This document shows positions 37,243-47,060 of a DNA stretch of 64,000 nucleotides, piece after piece. How positions within the stretch are numbered: the stretch's first letter is position 1; every line of letters begins with the position of its first letter. Under the pieces are notes generated by a model. The model saw only the letters and a list, made by a program, of their open reading frames with translations, had not been told where the DNA came from and did not search any database. The stretch is taken from positions 5,421,001-5,485,000 of the forward strand of contig NZ_CP081966.1 in NCBI RefSeq assembly GCF_019823065.1, given 5' to 3'. The translations under genes were made by a program, and so were the position numbers. This DNA is from Pseudomonas mosselii (GTDB lineage: Bacteria; Pseudomonadota; Gammaproteobacteria; Pseudomonadales; Pseudomonadaceae).

Positions 37243-37947
37243 ATGCATAAAAAAGCCTTAGTTTTATTTTCAGGCGGGCAAGACTCCACAACCTGCCTTG
37301 CCTGGGCGCTAGAGCGCTACGAGTACATTGAGACTATTGGCTTTGATTATGGCCAGAGGCACGAAATAGAACTCCAGTGCCGGATAAACATCTTGCTGGA
37401 AATACGTAACAGGTTCCCGAACTGGGCTAAGCGACTTGGTGATGATCACGTACTTGATCTCAAATTACTCGGCCAGATCAGCGATACAGCGATGACAGCC
37501 GAGAAGAAAATAGAATTTGAGAAGAACGGGCTTCCCAACACTTTTGTTCCTGGACGCAATCTGCTGTTCTTCACCTTTGCTGCCGCCATCGCGTATCGAC
37601 GAGGACTTAGCGTACTAGTGGGCGGAATGTGTGAAACGGACTACTCAGGCTATCCAGATTGTCGAGACAACACGCTGAAGTCGCTGCAGGTGTCTCTCGG
37701 CCTTGGCATGGATTTACCGTTGGTTATCGAGACACCCTTGATGTGGCTGGATAAGAAACAAACATGGGACTTGGCCAAAGACCTTGGCGGGCTTGGCTTT
37801 GTCGAGTTTGTTCAGGAGGAAACCCACACCTGTTACCTAGGCGATCGTAAGCGTCGACATGAGTGGGGATATGGGTGCAATGACTGCCCAGCTTGCGAAT
37901 TGCGCCGAAACGGCTTCGAGGCATTCCAGCGGGATAACGACGTATGA
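37243..37947 (+). CDS. queC: 7-cyano-7-deazaguanine synthase QueC
   Basis: A 234-residue enzyme that converts 7-carboxy-7-deazaguanine to preQ0 using ATP and ammonia. The pyrophosphatase loop SGGQDS is at 10-15. The C-terminal Zn-binding Cys set is complete (CYLGDR, then [14 protein letters not shown]). GAGGATGGGAAG gives a ribosome site. This is an island copy; the host's own queC should lie elsewhere. It supplies the base used by DpdA. Its stop overlaps the queE start. Confidence 0.95.
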   Translation: MHKKALVLFSGGQDSTTCLAWALERYEYIETIGFDYGQRHEIELQCRINILLEIRNRFPNWAKRLGDDHVLDLKLLGQISDTAMTAEKKIEFEKNGLPNTFVPGRNLLFFTFAAAIAYRRGLSVLVGGMCETDYSGYPDCRDNTLKSLQVSLGLGMDLPLVIETPLMWLDKKQTWDLAKDLGGLGFVEFVQEETHTCYLGDRKRRHEWGYGCNDCPACELRRNGFEAFQRDNDV

Positions 37948-38576
37948 CCTACAGCGTTAAGGAAATTTTCTACACCCTGCAAGGAGAAGGGCTTCGAGCG
38001 GGCCGGCCAGCAGTATTCTGTCGCTTTGCTGGGTGCAATCTCTGGAGCGGCCGGGAAGCCGACCGCTCCCAAGCGGTATGCCAGTTCTGTGACACCGATT
38101 TTGTAGGTACAAATGGAACCTCGGGAGGTAAGTACCTGAGCGCGGAGGCCTTGGTCGAGCGGATTAGCTCGCAGTGGCCAGTTGGTCAAGCGCACCGTTA
38201 TATCGTGCTCACAGGAGGTGAACCGTTGCTACAGGTCGATGAGGACCTGATCAATGCACTTCATAACCAAGATTTCGAGGTAGCGGTTGAGACAAATGGG
38301 ACCATCGCAGCGCCTGCCGGTATCGACTGGATCTGTGTCAGCCCCAAGGCTGGCACGGAATGGGTACAGCAAAGCGGTGACGAATTGAAACTCGTCTACC
38401 CACAACCGGGACTGCTGCCCGACACCATTACCGCCACTGACTTCAAGTACTACCTATTACAACCAATGGATGGTCCATTGCAACGGCAAAACACTCGATC
38501 CGCAATTGCCTATTGTCAAGCCAATACCAAGTGGCGACTGTCAGTGCAAACACACAAAATATTGGAGATCCGCTGA
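37944..38576 (+). CDS. queE: 7-carboxy-7-deazaguanine synthase QueE
   Basis: A 210-residue radical SAM enzyme that contracts the ring of 6-carboxytetrahydropterin. The 4Fe-4S Cys motif is the QueE type, C-x14-C-x2-C at C31, C46 and C49, unlike the usual CX3CX2[21 protein letters not shown] and the SAM-binding LTGGEPLLQ are also present. It overlaps queC (ATGA) and queD (TGATG), so the three are made together. Confidence 0.95.
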   Translation: MTYSVKEIFYTLQGEGLRAGRPAVFCRFAGCNLWSGREADRSQAVCQFCDTDFVGTNGTSGGKYLSAEALVERISSQWPVGQAHRYIVLTGGEPLLQVDEDLINALHNQDFEVAVETNGTIAAPAGIDWICVSPKAGTEWVQQSGDELKLVYPQPGLLPDTITATDFKYYLLQPMDGPLQRQNTRSAIAYCQANTKWRLSVQTHKILEIR

Positions 38577-39016
38577 TGCCCACACCTCCAATTGCCCCTC
38601 CGTCCCCTTCGCCCGCCGCTGAGTCCATGCTCAACTCGAATAGCAACACGGTTTGCGAATTGTCGCAGCGGTTCTACTTTGAGGCTGCCCATACATTGAA
38701 TCGTGGCATAGAGACCGAAAGTAGCCGCCGCATCCATGGGCACACCTATGAAGCGGAGGTAACCGTCGCAGGCCAACCAGATGCCACCTCCGGCATGCTA
38801 ATTGACCTAGGCTACCTACGAAGCGAGATTGCACGTGTTCGCGAGATGCTTGATCACCGGCTACTTGACGAGGTGCAAGATCTGGGGCCGGCCACAATCG
38901 AAAACCTGTGTACGTTTATCCGTAAGCAACTCGAAGATTCAGTACCTAGTCTTTGTGCCGTGATGGTCGAGCGTCGCCTCAGCGGTGACCGCTGCGTGTT
39001 ACGCTGGACGCGGTAG
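38576..39016 (+). CDS. queD: QueD-like 6-carboxytetrahydropterin synthase
   Basis: A 146-residue PTPS-family protein starting at the ATG that overlaps the queE stop. Zn ligands are H39 (FEAAH) and H54/H56 (IHGH), with catalytic-type H94 (LDHRLL) and E132 (MVERR). The Cys that lies four residues before the HGH motif in E. coli QueD (KCGRLHGH) is replaced by Ser (S50 in SSRRIHGH). Related proteins with this SRRIHGH version exist, so it may use a different residue or depend on the host QueD. The first ~28 residues are a Pro/Ser-rich extension not seen in E. coli QueD. Confidence 0.82.
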   Translation: MPTPPIAPPSPSPAAESMLNSNSNTVCELSQRFYFEAAHTLNRGIETESSRRIHGHTYEAEVTVAGQPDATSGMLIDLGYLRSEIARVREMLDHRLLDEVQDLGPATIENLCTFIRKQLEDSVPSLCAVMVERRLSGDRCVLRWTR

Positions 39017-39151
39017 ACATTGATCACGTAGGTAATGCTGACGGATTGTTCACTCGACAACCCGTCAGGCAACACGCATGTCGAGTCGAAGCAACTCTGC
39101 ATGCTCGCCGAACGATGACGCAGAACGCTTGACCTTTATAAATTCACCTAA
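39017..39151. terminator. Intergenic region between convergent dpd operons
   Basis: Contains a stem CTGACGG...CCGTCAG (39039-39069) but no T-run, so termination by a simple hairpin is only possible. No gene is present. Confidence 0.35.
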
Positions 39152-41335
39152 TCACTCCGAAGTAGAATTTACGCAGCTTTTGCAGAATGCTTCGATGATG
39201 CTCGATGCGCCTTTTCCTAAGGGATAGATCAAATCCTGTCTTATCCGACTCACGGGATAGAAGGCTTGATGCTTCGCGCTACCGGCAACAAACAAAAAGT
39301 AATTAGCTTTTTTGGCTAAATTCTGCAGAGTTGGGGTCGCAGTGTGATCATGATTGAGTTCCACTCGCAGCCCTTCGAACATGCCTTCCAGTACCGTTTT
39401 AGCCCGTCGCGCGGCCCCTTCAGTGAGGCTGTAGATAGCCAGCAGCCTACCCGATAGCTTTCTTGTTTGGACGTCAAAATCAGCATCGCCTTCTTCAGCA
39501 ACTAGTGGCGGATAACACGCTTCATTGCTCTCACCAAATATCTCTCTGGCGAGGCTTCTGGTGAGAAAACGCTGCGCTAACTCGAGACGAGTCCAGCGAC
39601 TCAAGGCAAATCCTTGAAGTACCAACCAGAGCTTTTGCAACTCTTGCTGCTCCGGTTGAGTCTCGTCAAGGAGCAACTCGACAATCTCGAGCATTTCCGA
39701 ATAAGCACTGACCGAACCGCCCTTTTCCCATAACAACTCCAAGGCTTCCCCTAGGCGCGCACGGTCGCCGATATGGCTAGGGCGGGACAAGAAGCGTCGC
39801 ACAATCTGCCCTGCCAATTGTACGTCCGACGGATTAACCAAATCATCGAGCGCCAGCAACTCCAGCCATTCCAGCCAGAAGTGCCCGGAGCAGAGGATTT
39901 GACGACGATCCAGCCAGTCAAGCAGCAACGGCAAACTGTCTCGCAACAATAGGGCAGTACTCGCATCGCCATGCAGACACTGACTCAACTGAGCCTCCGA
40001 GAAGGACTCTATTGACCAGCTCTGGCTCTCCTCCTGCAACTCATGAATCAGGGCATCTGGGTCAGTAGAAGCCTCCTTCAGGCGTTCTAGCCATCCCTTC
40101 CAACCAAGTTCCCTACTACCATCAAAGACCTGACATATGCCTTGCCAAACCGACTGCAGGCGTGGATAAACGTAGAGTTCATTTTTTAACTCTTCGGGTG
40201 CTTCCTGCACTGCGACCCAGATCTCGCGTAACTCTTCCATGGAGGCAGATAGCGAGCCTTCGAGGACTAGTCGCAGATCGTTAAAGGTCTGGGGAGATCC
40301 GACTTTTTGCAACGAAGGGATTGGCGCTATGGTTGGCGCTACCGGGGTCTTGGTCGGCAAATTGGCCCAGACGTGCAATCCGCAAATCCAGGCCGGATCG
40401 ATGAAGTCAGGAAGACCATCAAGGCCATCGGAGAAGCCCAATGCCCCGGCGCCTATCGCCCAGAGTTTCCAGTCGGATGCAAAGCATTCGCGCGTCTCCA
40501 GGGGAGGCCGATTGGCAAAAAGAGGGCTGATCGGCTGACATAGAAGACGTATATGCTCTAGGGGGAGTTCGCCAAACGCTGCTGGTTCCAGCAAGCGATC
40601 ACCGCCTAAATTACCTATGGCACGCAATAGAACCCGAACCAGTTGGGCAGGCATTCTTCCGCCCAGCATATCCACTAGTCGGGGATGTCCTAGAATGTCC
40701 GACCAACGACGCTCAGCCTCCCAGGCCTGCAACTCCAGAGAAATCAGGTTCCGCTGACTGAAATTGCCTGTCGTTTTGAGTTCGTCAAAAAAGTGCGATG
40801 TTTTCGAACCATCCCTGGACTGACAAGCAGCGAAGAAATCCCGCAGGATCCGCCCAACTGGCCGCTTCACCACAGCGGTTACTGGCGGCCGTTGCTGATA
40901 GAGGTCCAGCACCGATGCCAACGCTTGAAACACACGTTTACGTAAAGCGAAGTCGCTCTGCGACTGGCGCAACAAATCAACTTTGAGAAGCCCTGAAGGT
41001 GCCTGCTGTAAAAGAATCTGTTCGATTTTTTCCCGGGCTACCTTAATAAATGGAAACTCTGAATACGTATCCGCTGCTCCCAGCACCGCTTGCAGTATCT
41101 GCCGCAACTCCTCCAAAGATCGCCTGTCGCGTTCAGCACCATAGAAATAAAGTTCGCCGCCACGACTAACCGGAAGCAGCAACGGCCATTTTCCCTCGAT
41201 TGCTGAAGACACGAGTGGCTTGAGTAGATCCTGAAACTTTGGATCGTACGGGTTATTCAACGAAAGTACTCGATCAAGATCGATTTGATTGTCTTCAGCG
41301 AAAAAGTTTCGAAGCCAATCTGGTGGGATATTCAT
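39152..41335 (-). CDS. dpdD: Dpd restriction-arm protein DpdD
   Basis: A 727-residue helical protein with no recognised catalytic motif. It is last in the minus-strand dpd operon and its start overlaps the dpdK stop. Size and position fit DpdD, a protein of unknown biochemistry that was needed for restriction-like activity in Salmonella. Segments such as RPVGRILRDFFAACQSRDGSKTSHFFDELK look like repeat-type helices. The assignment rests on context and length more than on motifs. Confidence 0.75.
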   Translation of the reverse strand: MNIPPDWLRNFFAEDNQIDLDRVLSLNNPYDPKFQDLLKPLVSSAIEGKWPLLLPVSRGGELYFYGAERDRRSLEELRQILQAVLGAADTYSEFPFIKVAREKIEQILLQQAPSGLLKVDLLRQSQSDFALRKRVFQALASVLDLYQQRPPVTAVVKRPVGRILRDFFAACQSRDGSKTSHFFDELKTTGNFSQRNLISLELQAWEAERRWSDILGHPRLVDMLGGRMPAQLVRVLLRAIGNLGGDRLLEPAAFGELPLEHIRLLCQPISPLFANRPPLETRECFASDWKLWAIGAGALGFSDGLDGLPDFIDPAWICGLHVWANLPTKTPVAPTIAPIPSLQKVGSPQTFNDLRLVLEGSLSASMEELREIWVAVQEAPEELKNELYVYPRLQSVWQGICQVFDGSRELGWKGWLERLKEASTDPDALIHELQEESQSWSIESFSEAQLSQCLHGDASTALLLRDSLPLLLDWLDRRQILCSGHFWLEWLELLALDDLVNPSDVQLAGQIVRRFLSRPSHIGDRARLGEALELLWEKGGSVSAYSEMLEIVELLLDETQPEQQELQKLWLVLQGFALSRWTRLELAQRFLTRSLAREIFGESNEACYPPLVAEEGDADFDVQTRKLSGRLLAIYSLTEGAARRAKTVLEGMFEGLRVELNHDHTATPTLQNLAKKANYFLFVAGSAKHQAFYPVSRIRQDLIYPLGKGASSIIEAFCKSCVNSTSE

Positions 41336-41859
41336 CTATCGACCTCGAAACGATAATGATTTTTAAATTCAAGAAACGCATCGGATATCACCTGCGCGTC
41401 TTGTGTCAGAGTCACATGCTCATCGTTTCGTTGCGTACCACTGAATGTGTAGTTCAAGGAGCCCTTAAGAAACCCCGATCGGGTCAAGAAGCCCTTCGAA
41501 TGCAGGGTGTCACTGATCAAGTAGTGAAAGTCCGGATTGTCGCCGAGACGATTTTCAAGACCACGGACAAAATAGCGACTGGAGTCTACATCTCGGGTTG
41601 CAATTCGCAAGGAACACCCCCCCGTGACCGCCCGTGCCAATAACTCGCTGAACGAAACGGTTCGACTACCCCACTTGGGTTCCAATGAATTCCATTGACC
41701 TGAGCGATTATCCAATAAAGGAAAATCGCTCAACCAAGGTGATACAAGCCAGATCTCGTCTGGATTGATCAGCAAAGACGCCAGCATAGTGCTTAGCACT
41801 TCACGAAACTGCCTACGCCCCAGAGGTCCATGCAGAAAAATCTGCCGCTGCTCATTCAT
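41332..41859 (-). CDS. dpdK: Phospholipase D-like nuclease DpdK
   Basis: A 175-residue protein with one PLD half-site: H120-x-K122, then G133-S134-x-N136. IWLVSPWLSDFPLLD near the N terminus is typical of PLD-superfamily nucleases. A single HxK motif implies a dimer to build the active site. DpdK is the likely DNA-cleaving component of the restriction arm. It lies nine bases after dpdJ, with GAGGG at the end of dpdJ serving as ribosome site, and overlaps dpdD. Confidence 0.88.
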   Translation of the reverse strand: MNEQRQIFLHGPLGRRQFREVLSTMLASLLINPDEIWLVSPWLSDFPLLDNRSGQWNSLEPKWGSRTVSFSELLARAVTGGCSLRIATRDVDSSRYFVRGLENRLGDNPDFHYLISDTLHSKGFLTRSGFLKGSLNYTFSGTQRNDEHVTLTQDAQVISDAFLEFKNHYRFEVDR

Positions 41860-41868
41860 AGCGCGCCC

Positions 41869-44800
41869 TCACTGCAAAGCCTCCGCCAACTCTATGACCA
41901 GCACCAGGGAACCGTCTTCTCTCTGTAGTTCGCCCACTCTGGGGTAAAGTAACAAACCCAGATAGTCAACCGGATACAACTGTACCTCGGTAATAACTTT
42001 GGACACTCCCCCCTGCTGGTCGCGGGGAATCACCAATTCGACGCTACCCTCTTCTCGCAAGAATTTGTGCAATTCACTAAAATAGGAATTTGAATACACT
42101 ATCCGAGGTCTACGCCCGGCGAACAAACCAGCGCCCAGCATTCGTTCCGTGGCTGCACTCCCATTACTAAAAGGATTGTAACGATTCAATTCCGATTGGC
42201 GAATTGTATTACCTCGCGGCCACAATAACCCCTGATTCACACAATAAGCACGAAATAAATCAGAGACAGTCGCATTCGCTCTCATCTTCTGCGCCGCCAA
42301 CGTGTGGGAAACGATATTAAGGGGCCACTCAATGCCACTCCTAACCTCAAGTTCTCGCCATTGCTTGAGCAATGTAAGCAGTTCAGCATCCGTTTGCCGA
42401 CTGCTGCTCGGCTTGAGTATGCGAGAGTGCAATACACTGAGAAAACTGTGGCTAAGTACAAACCCCGCCCGCGAGAGACTGGAATGCATGGCTGCACCGG
42501 CCTTGCGACGCTGCTTATGATCGGCAGCTGCACGGACATCCGTTAGAACCCTCTCGACTTCCTCATCAACAGAAGCTTTCTCCAGCAATTCGTAGAGATC
42601 GAAGTCAATTTGCTCGTAGTCACCAGGGCGCAAACTGCACGCCAATACATTCAGAAATCGCAAAGGATCATCGAAGTAGTCTTCGGCCAAGCGACTAATG
42701 ATTCCACAACCACCCGCTTCGACCTCGCTGAGCCATACTTCCAGGTCACCGTCTTGCCAAAGCGCATCGGCATTCACCGAGCGTTCATTAACGTCCCCAA
42801 GCAAGGTACATAGTGTTTGCTGGGTTGCTGCTGCCAACGTATTGGCCAGCAGTTCTTTTGTCCATTCCACGATATCTGGCAAGGCATGAATATCCCGCCA
42901 CAGAGGCTCGGCACAATCTGCTAGTTGGGCTAGCACTTCAGAGCATCCCAGGAGTCCGCGCAGGTCGGCCTGTAATTCCTGCTCTCTGGAACTTTCTTCT
43001 TGCACATCAAGTTGGAAAAGGCTTTGCGGAATAGCGAGCAAGCGCTCCTTGCCCTCGTCGGAAAGTAGACGGCGCAAGGCTCCATGCATCACCGATGGCT
43101 CGGACGGGTCTACGTCTTTCAACTCAGCGCCCAAAGCGGCAAGGAAGCACTCGCATACCCAATTGGCTGTAAAGGGGTCACCGTCGAAACGGCCTAGTTG
43201 CTCGACCCGCCGCCGGAACAACAAAGGACGCAATGCGGCCGATATGGCAAGGGTCCCCAGGAGATCGGCAATAGTTTCATCGCCGACTCGAAAACGAAGG
43301 CGCATACCATCCACCCACTGACGCGCACCTACAGCTATCGGCTCACCTTGGCTTTTCCATGCAAAATTCACCCGCGCGATTTGGCCGCTGCGAAAACGCA
43401 GCGTGGCGTCAGCTCCTTTGCTATAGCGCACCACCTCAAGCGGCGTCATCTGCTGGTGGAGGCAAAACGCCACATCAATCAGGTGCTTCCCCCAACTTCC
43501 CATCGGTGGCTTCTGAACAGATGTATGTTCAGCCAAGATGAATTCCGAGTCCCAACGCAGGCGGGAATTACTCTTTTCCGTCAACCCACTCGCCTTGCGC
43601 AGAGCGCGGGTATGTATTTCCCGTGGGCGCACTACAGACAATTCTGCATCGGATCCCGCGGCCACCTCCCCTTCGTTCTGTAGGTACTCTCCGAATGCTT
43701 CTGCAATCTCAAAGTCAACTTGTTGTAGGGTATCGGCAATCGGCTGAAATCCCTCCGGGATCAACCAATCAGCCAGGTCATACTTGATAGCAAAACGCTT
43801 GGAAATCCTGCCGGGGGAGAACTCGCGCAAAGCCTGATAAAATGGCAGTCCTTCCCATTTTGCATCACTACCCTCCCCACGCTGCAAAGACACGAATAGG
43901 TTAGGAATATTTAATTCGGCGAACATTGCCTCTGGAATGAAAGCCGGCATCGGAGAGCGGCCTCGGGGTAATTCTTTCCACTTTTCTCCATACTCGCACC
44001 ACAGCGTTTTCAATTGCCGCCGAAGCGTCGGCAAAAAAGACAACATCAATGATCGCGGTGAAGCCCACAGCACTTGCTGCAAGGCTGCCTCATCTATGCG
44101 CAACGCGTCCTTCAAATAACCAACATATCGGTCCTGCATTCCACCTGGTTGCAGTACTTGCTCAACAAACGAGAGTAAGGTCGTCAGTTGTGCAGACGAT
44201 CCTTTGGGATACTTCAGGATTCTCCAAACCGCCCCCTCCTTCAGCAGCATCGCTAACCAATCCAGCGTCGCCATTGCCCCCTGCATCTTCTGGATATGCC
44301 CATTCTGAAGGGGCAACCTCTGTCGCTTGATTTCAGGGGTAAGCAACTCCTCGTAACGCTGGAAAGCAACTCGATCTCGACCGAACTCAGAAAGCACAAC
44401 GAGGGTCCATGGGCGCATCCCGCGGGGGCGCCCAGCACGTCCCTTGCGCTGCAGATAGGACGCAACGCTTCGCGGCGCCTTATGCTGCAAAACCGCCCCA
44501 ACCGATGGATCGTTAAAGCCGACTTCCAGCGAAGCAGTAGCCACCACTATCTCGGAGTTAGGGTCGACGCCAGAGTCCTGACTAGAGGTCCGGCCTACCC
44601 GAGCACGATCATCATTGTCGAGCGAATGCCCGATATCCATGCCTATTTGCCAGTCTTGGCCTAACTGAATACGTTTAAGACGGCTTGGATAATCCAGATA
44701 GCGACCACCTCCCCTCAAGCTTGCCAGCGGTTCATGATCCGGCACCAACTGAGCGCCCCTGGTTTTCCAACCTTCAGCATCTGCCAGTTGGTGATAGAGT

Positions 44801-46302
44801 CGATTGTTGACATCCAGATCATCGGTAAAGACGAAAGTTTTACTTCCCCATGTTCCACGCGATCTCTTGTCACGATTATCTAGGATACGCCGAGTCAACA
44901 TGGCGGCCTGAATGGTGGTGGAAAGCAATGCAGTTTGAGAAACCGGATCCCCGCGCAACAACATGAGATACTCGGCGCCCTCATCCATCATCTCATCCGC
45001 AAGAGGCTCGATCAACTCCACATGACCTTCTTTCGCCCCAATTAACTCGGAAAAAAAAGCAGGTGCGTCGCTCAAAGTAGCGGAAAGTCCAACGAAGTGT
45101 GGCCGGCATTCACTTCGCTTCATCCAACGCCGTAGCAGATAGGCCGTCTGCGCTCCGCTACTACCTTCATAAGTATGCACCTCATCCAGCAGCACCAGTG
45201 TGGGCCCCTCGCAGTTACCTACCCCGAATAAGTGGTGGAATGCATAGTTCCCAAGATGCTGATTCAGCATTTCAGTCGTCGTGAAGAGGATATCCGGTGG
45301 CGCAGCAGCCAAAGACCGCCGAGTCAATCGAACCTCATCATGAGGTACATAATGATCACAGCGACTGCAGTGCAGTTCTTCGCGTTGCGCGACAGAACCC
45401 TCCAGACGCCATTCCATTTTTCCGGAGCAATCCTTCGTTGGGCAACGCAACAAGTCGAACGGCAAATTGCCCCTGAACTTTTTTGCGGCTTCATGGGCAG
45501 TACTGGTGTTCTCCAGCGTGTCGCCAAAAAATGCCCCAATGGAAATTTTTCGGTCTGACTGCGACTTGACCAATTCGTCCAATTTTCGGCATTGGCTCCA
45601 AGTCTCCATGAACTGATCTTTCAGCAGTTCACGCCGCGGGTAGATCGCCAGAATGCGTACTCGCGAGGAAGCATCCTCAGCCAATTGACTGCATAAGGCA
45701 GCTAAGGCTGGTAAATAGAAAGCTAAGGTCTTGCCGCTACCAGTGCCGGCACAGACTATGCTGCCGGCAGCATGGATGGACCGATCCTTAGACGCCTGCA
45801 GGACTCGAGTAGTAGCACGCACCTGAAAGCCGGCCAGAAGCAGGTTCTCCTGTTGTCCCAGTAGAGCGCGGATTGGCAGGTGGAATCGCGCAGAAGCGCC
45901 CTCGCCCAAGCCATCTAGCAGTTTCTGCAAACTCTGATCGCGGCAGGGGTAACTACGCGGCCGCCGAACGAAACGAAAATCGGAAACTAGCGTACGGGCC
46001 TGGTCGACCGGTTTGTTTAGGAACCACTGGCGAAGATGGCGGTACAGATGCACAGCCTCTCCCATTCGCGTCCTGTAGCGCTTGGACAATCCCTCGGGGT
46101 GGGGAGCCTCGATCACCATTGCGTGATCGCAGAGTCCGAGCAGAACTTCATAGGGATCGTCCTCGGGAAGCACCTCTTCGAGTGTCGCAAGTATCTCGTC
46201 TTCAGTGAAGAAGCCACCGGTGTCCCCCCAGGCCAGCAAACTTGTCTCCAACTCCTCCAGGCGATCGAGGGCAGTACACAAACGCTCCATGGATATTTCC
46301 AT
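41869..46302 (-). CDS. dpdJ: DEAD/DEAH-type helicase DpdJ
   Basis: A 1477-residue superfamily 2 helicase. The ATG at 46302 overlaps the dpdI stop (TGATG). Walker A AGTGSGKT is at 185-192, a four-Cys Zn site at C287/C292/C312/C315, and DEVH at 373-376, followed by motif III (GLSATLSDAP) and motifs V/VI (ASLEVGFNDPSVGAVLQH and QRKGRAGRPRG). The ~700-residue C-terminal half has no clear family. The layout resembles DrmA/DrmB-type defence helicases, but dpd context fixes the name. Confidence 0.88.
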   Translation of the reverse strand: MEISMERLCTALDRLEELETSLLAWGDTGGFFTEDEILATLEEVLPEDDPYEVLLGLCDHAMVIEAPHPEGLSKRYRTRMGEAVHLYRHLRQWFLNKPVDQARTLVSDFRFVRRPRSYPCRDQSLQKLLDGLGEGASARFHLPIRALLGQQENLLLAGFQVRATTRVLQASKDRSIHAAGSIVCAGTGSGKTLAFYLPALAALCSQLAEDASSRVRILAIYPRRELLKDQFMETWSQCRKLDELVKSQSDRKISIGAFFGDTLENTSTAHEAAKKFRGNLPFDLLRCPTKDCSGKMEWRLEGSVAQREELHCSRCDHYVPHDEVRLTRRSLAAAPPDILFTTTEMLNQHLGNYAFHHLFGVGNCEGPTLVLLDEVHTYEGSSGAQTAYLLRRWMKRSECRPHFVGLSATLSDAPAFFSELIGAKEGHVELIEPLADEMMDEGAEYLMLLRGDPVSQTALLSTTIQAAMLTRRILDNRDKRSRGTWGSKTFVFTDDLDVNNRLYHQLADAEGWKTRGAQLVPDHEPLASLRGGGRYLDYPSRLKRIQLGQDWQIGMDIGHSLDNDDRARVGRTSSQDSGVDPNSEIVVATASLEVGFNDPSVGAVLQHKAPRSVASYLQRKGRAGRPRGMRPWTLVVLSEFGRDRVAFQRYEELLTPEIKRQRLPLQNGHIQKMQGAMATLDWLAMLLKEGAVWRILKYPKGSSAQLTTLLSFVEQVLQPGGMQDRYVGYLKDALRIDEAALQQVLWASPRSLMLSFLPTLRRQLKTLWCEYGEKWKELPRGRSPMPAFIPEAMFAELNIPNLFVSLQRGEGSDAKWEGLPFYQALREFSPGRISKRFAIKYDLADWLIPEGFQPIADTLQQVDFEIAEAFGEYLQNEGEVAAGSDAELSVVRPREIHTRALRKASGLTEKSNSRLRWDSEFILAEHTSVQKPPMGSWGKHLIDVAFCLHQQMTPLEVVRYSKGADATLRFRSGQIARVNFAWKSQGEPIAVGARQWVDGMRLRFRVGDETIADLLGTLAISAALRPLLFRRRVEQLGRFDGDPFTANWVCECFLAALGAELKDVDPSEPSVMHGALRRLLSDEGKERLLAIPQSLFQLDVQEESSREQELQADLRGLLGCSEVLAQLADCAEPLWRDIHALPDIVEWTKELLANTLAAATQQTLCTLLGDVNERSVNADALWQDGDLEVWLSEVEAGGCGIISRLAEDYFDDPLRFLNVLACSLRPGDYEQIDFDLYELLEKASVDEEVERVLTDVRAAADHKQRRKAGAAMHSSLSRAGFVLSHSFLSVLHSRILKPSSSRQTDAELLTLLKQWRELEVRSGIEWPLNIVSHTLAAQKMRANATVSDLFRAYCVNQGLLWPRGNTIRQSELNRYNPFSNGSAATERMLGAGLFAGRRPRIVYSNSYFSELHKFLREEGSVELVIPRDQQGGVSKVITEVQLYPVDYLGLLLYPRVGELQREDGSLVLVIELAEALQ

Positions 46303-47060
46303 CAAAATAGCTTCCTACTGCGTTCGACGGAGAACTGACCTAGCAAGTCGTGCTCAAGCAACCAACAGAAGGTGTCCTTGTCCATCTCCGACAATGGAAC
46401 ACCCGTAGACCTTCCGCGCTGGTTCAATAACTTGAAGAAACGCTTAACGTTCTCAGGAAGATCGAGTTGCATTTCCCCTCTAACCTGCTCCATACGATTT
46501 TTAAGGTCCATCAAATCGCGAAGAGGCCATACGGTCTCCGGTACTTGCTTTGCTAGATCTTTAAACCTTCCCTGCAACTCGATATAGTCGCTGTATACGC
46601 GTTCGGAACCCGGTATCTCGCGTTGACTATCCAGTATCACCTTCTCGACCATGCACTGGCTGTACAGTTGTTCCGTCCACTTTTTCCAGCAGGAGTCGAT
46701 TTTGCTCTCCAATCGAACAACCAGACTTTCAAGTGCAACTCGCGAATTCTCGAGAGAATCGTCCTGACGAGAAACTTGTTTATTCTTTCGCCAAACCTCA
46801 AAAAAAACTCCCAAACTTGTCAGAGACGTGGACACCTGCTCTTTAAACTCTGCTTTCAAATCCAACAATTCTGGAGCGTCAACCGGTAAAGCGCCAATGC
46901 TCGATGATTGGCGCTGCAGCAAATCAAGCCTTTCGGAAAGCGACACAAATCTCTCGTAAATCTCCTGGCAATCATCAATGGCGGTGCGCAGTTCACCGGC
47001 CGAGCGATTTAGTTCAAACTGCTCGCGCAAAGCATAAACTTTTTGCTCAAGACTACTCAC
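46302..47060 (-). CDS. dpdI: Coiled-coil protein DpdI
   Basis: A 252-residue protein beginning at a GTG (47060) inside the end of dpdH, with TTGGAGG seven bases upstream. It is mainly long helices with coiled-coil character (SSLEQKVYALREQFELNRS, ERFVSLSERLDLLQRQS) and has no catalytic motif. Position between dpdH and dpdJ fits DpdI. Genetic work in Salmonella placed dpdI among genes needed for restriction. Confidence 0.75.
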   Translation of the reverse strand: MSSLEQKVYALREQFELNRSAGELRTAIDDCQEIYERFVSLSERLDLLQRQSSSIGALPVDAPELLDLKAEFKEQVSTSLTSLGVFFEVWRKNKQVSRQDDSLENSRVALESLVVRLESKIDSCWKKWTEQLYSQCMVEKVILDSQREIPGSERVYSDYIELQGRFKDLAKQVPETVWPLRDLMDLKNRMEQVRGEMQLDLPENVKRFFKLLNQRGRSTGVPLSEMDKDTFCWLLEHDLLGQFSVERSRKLF

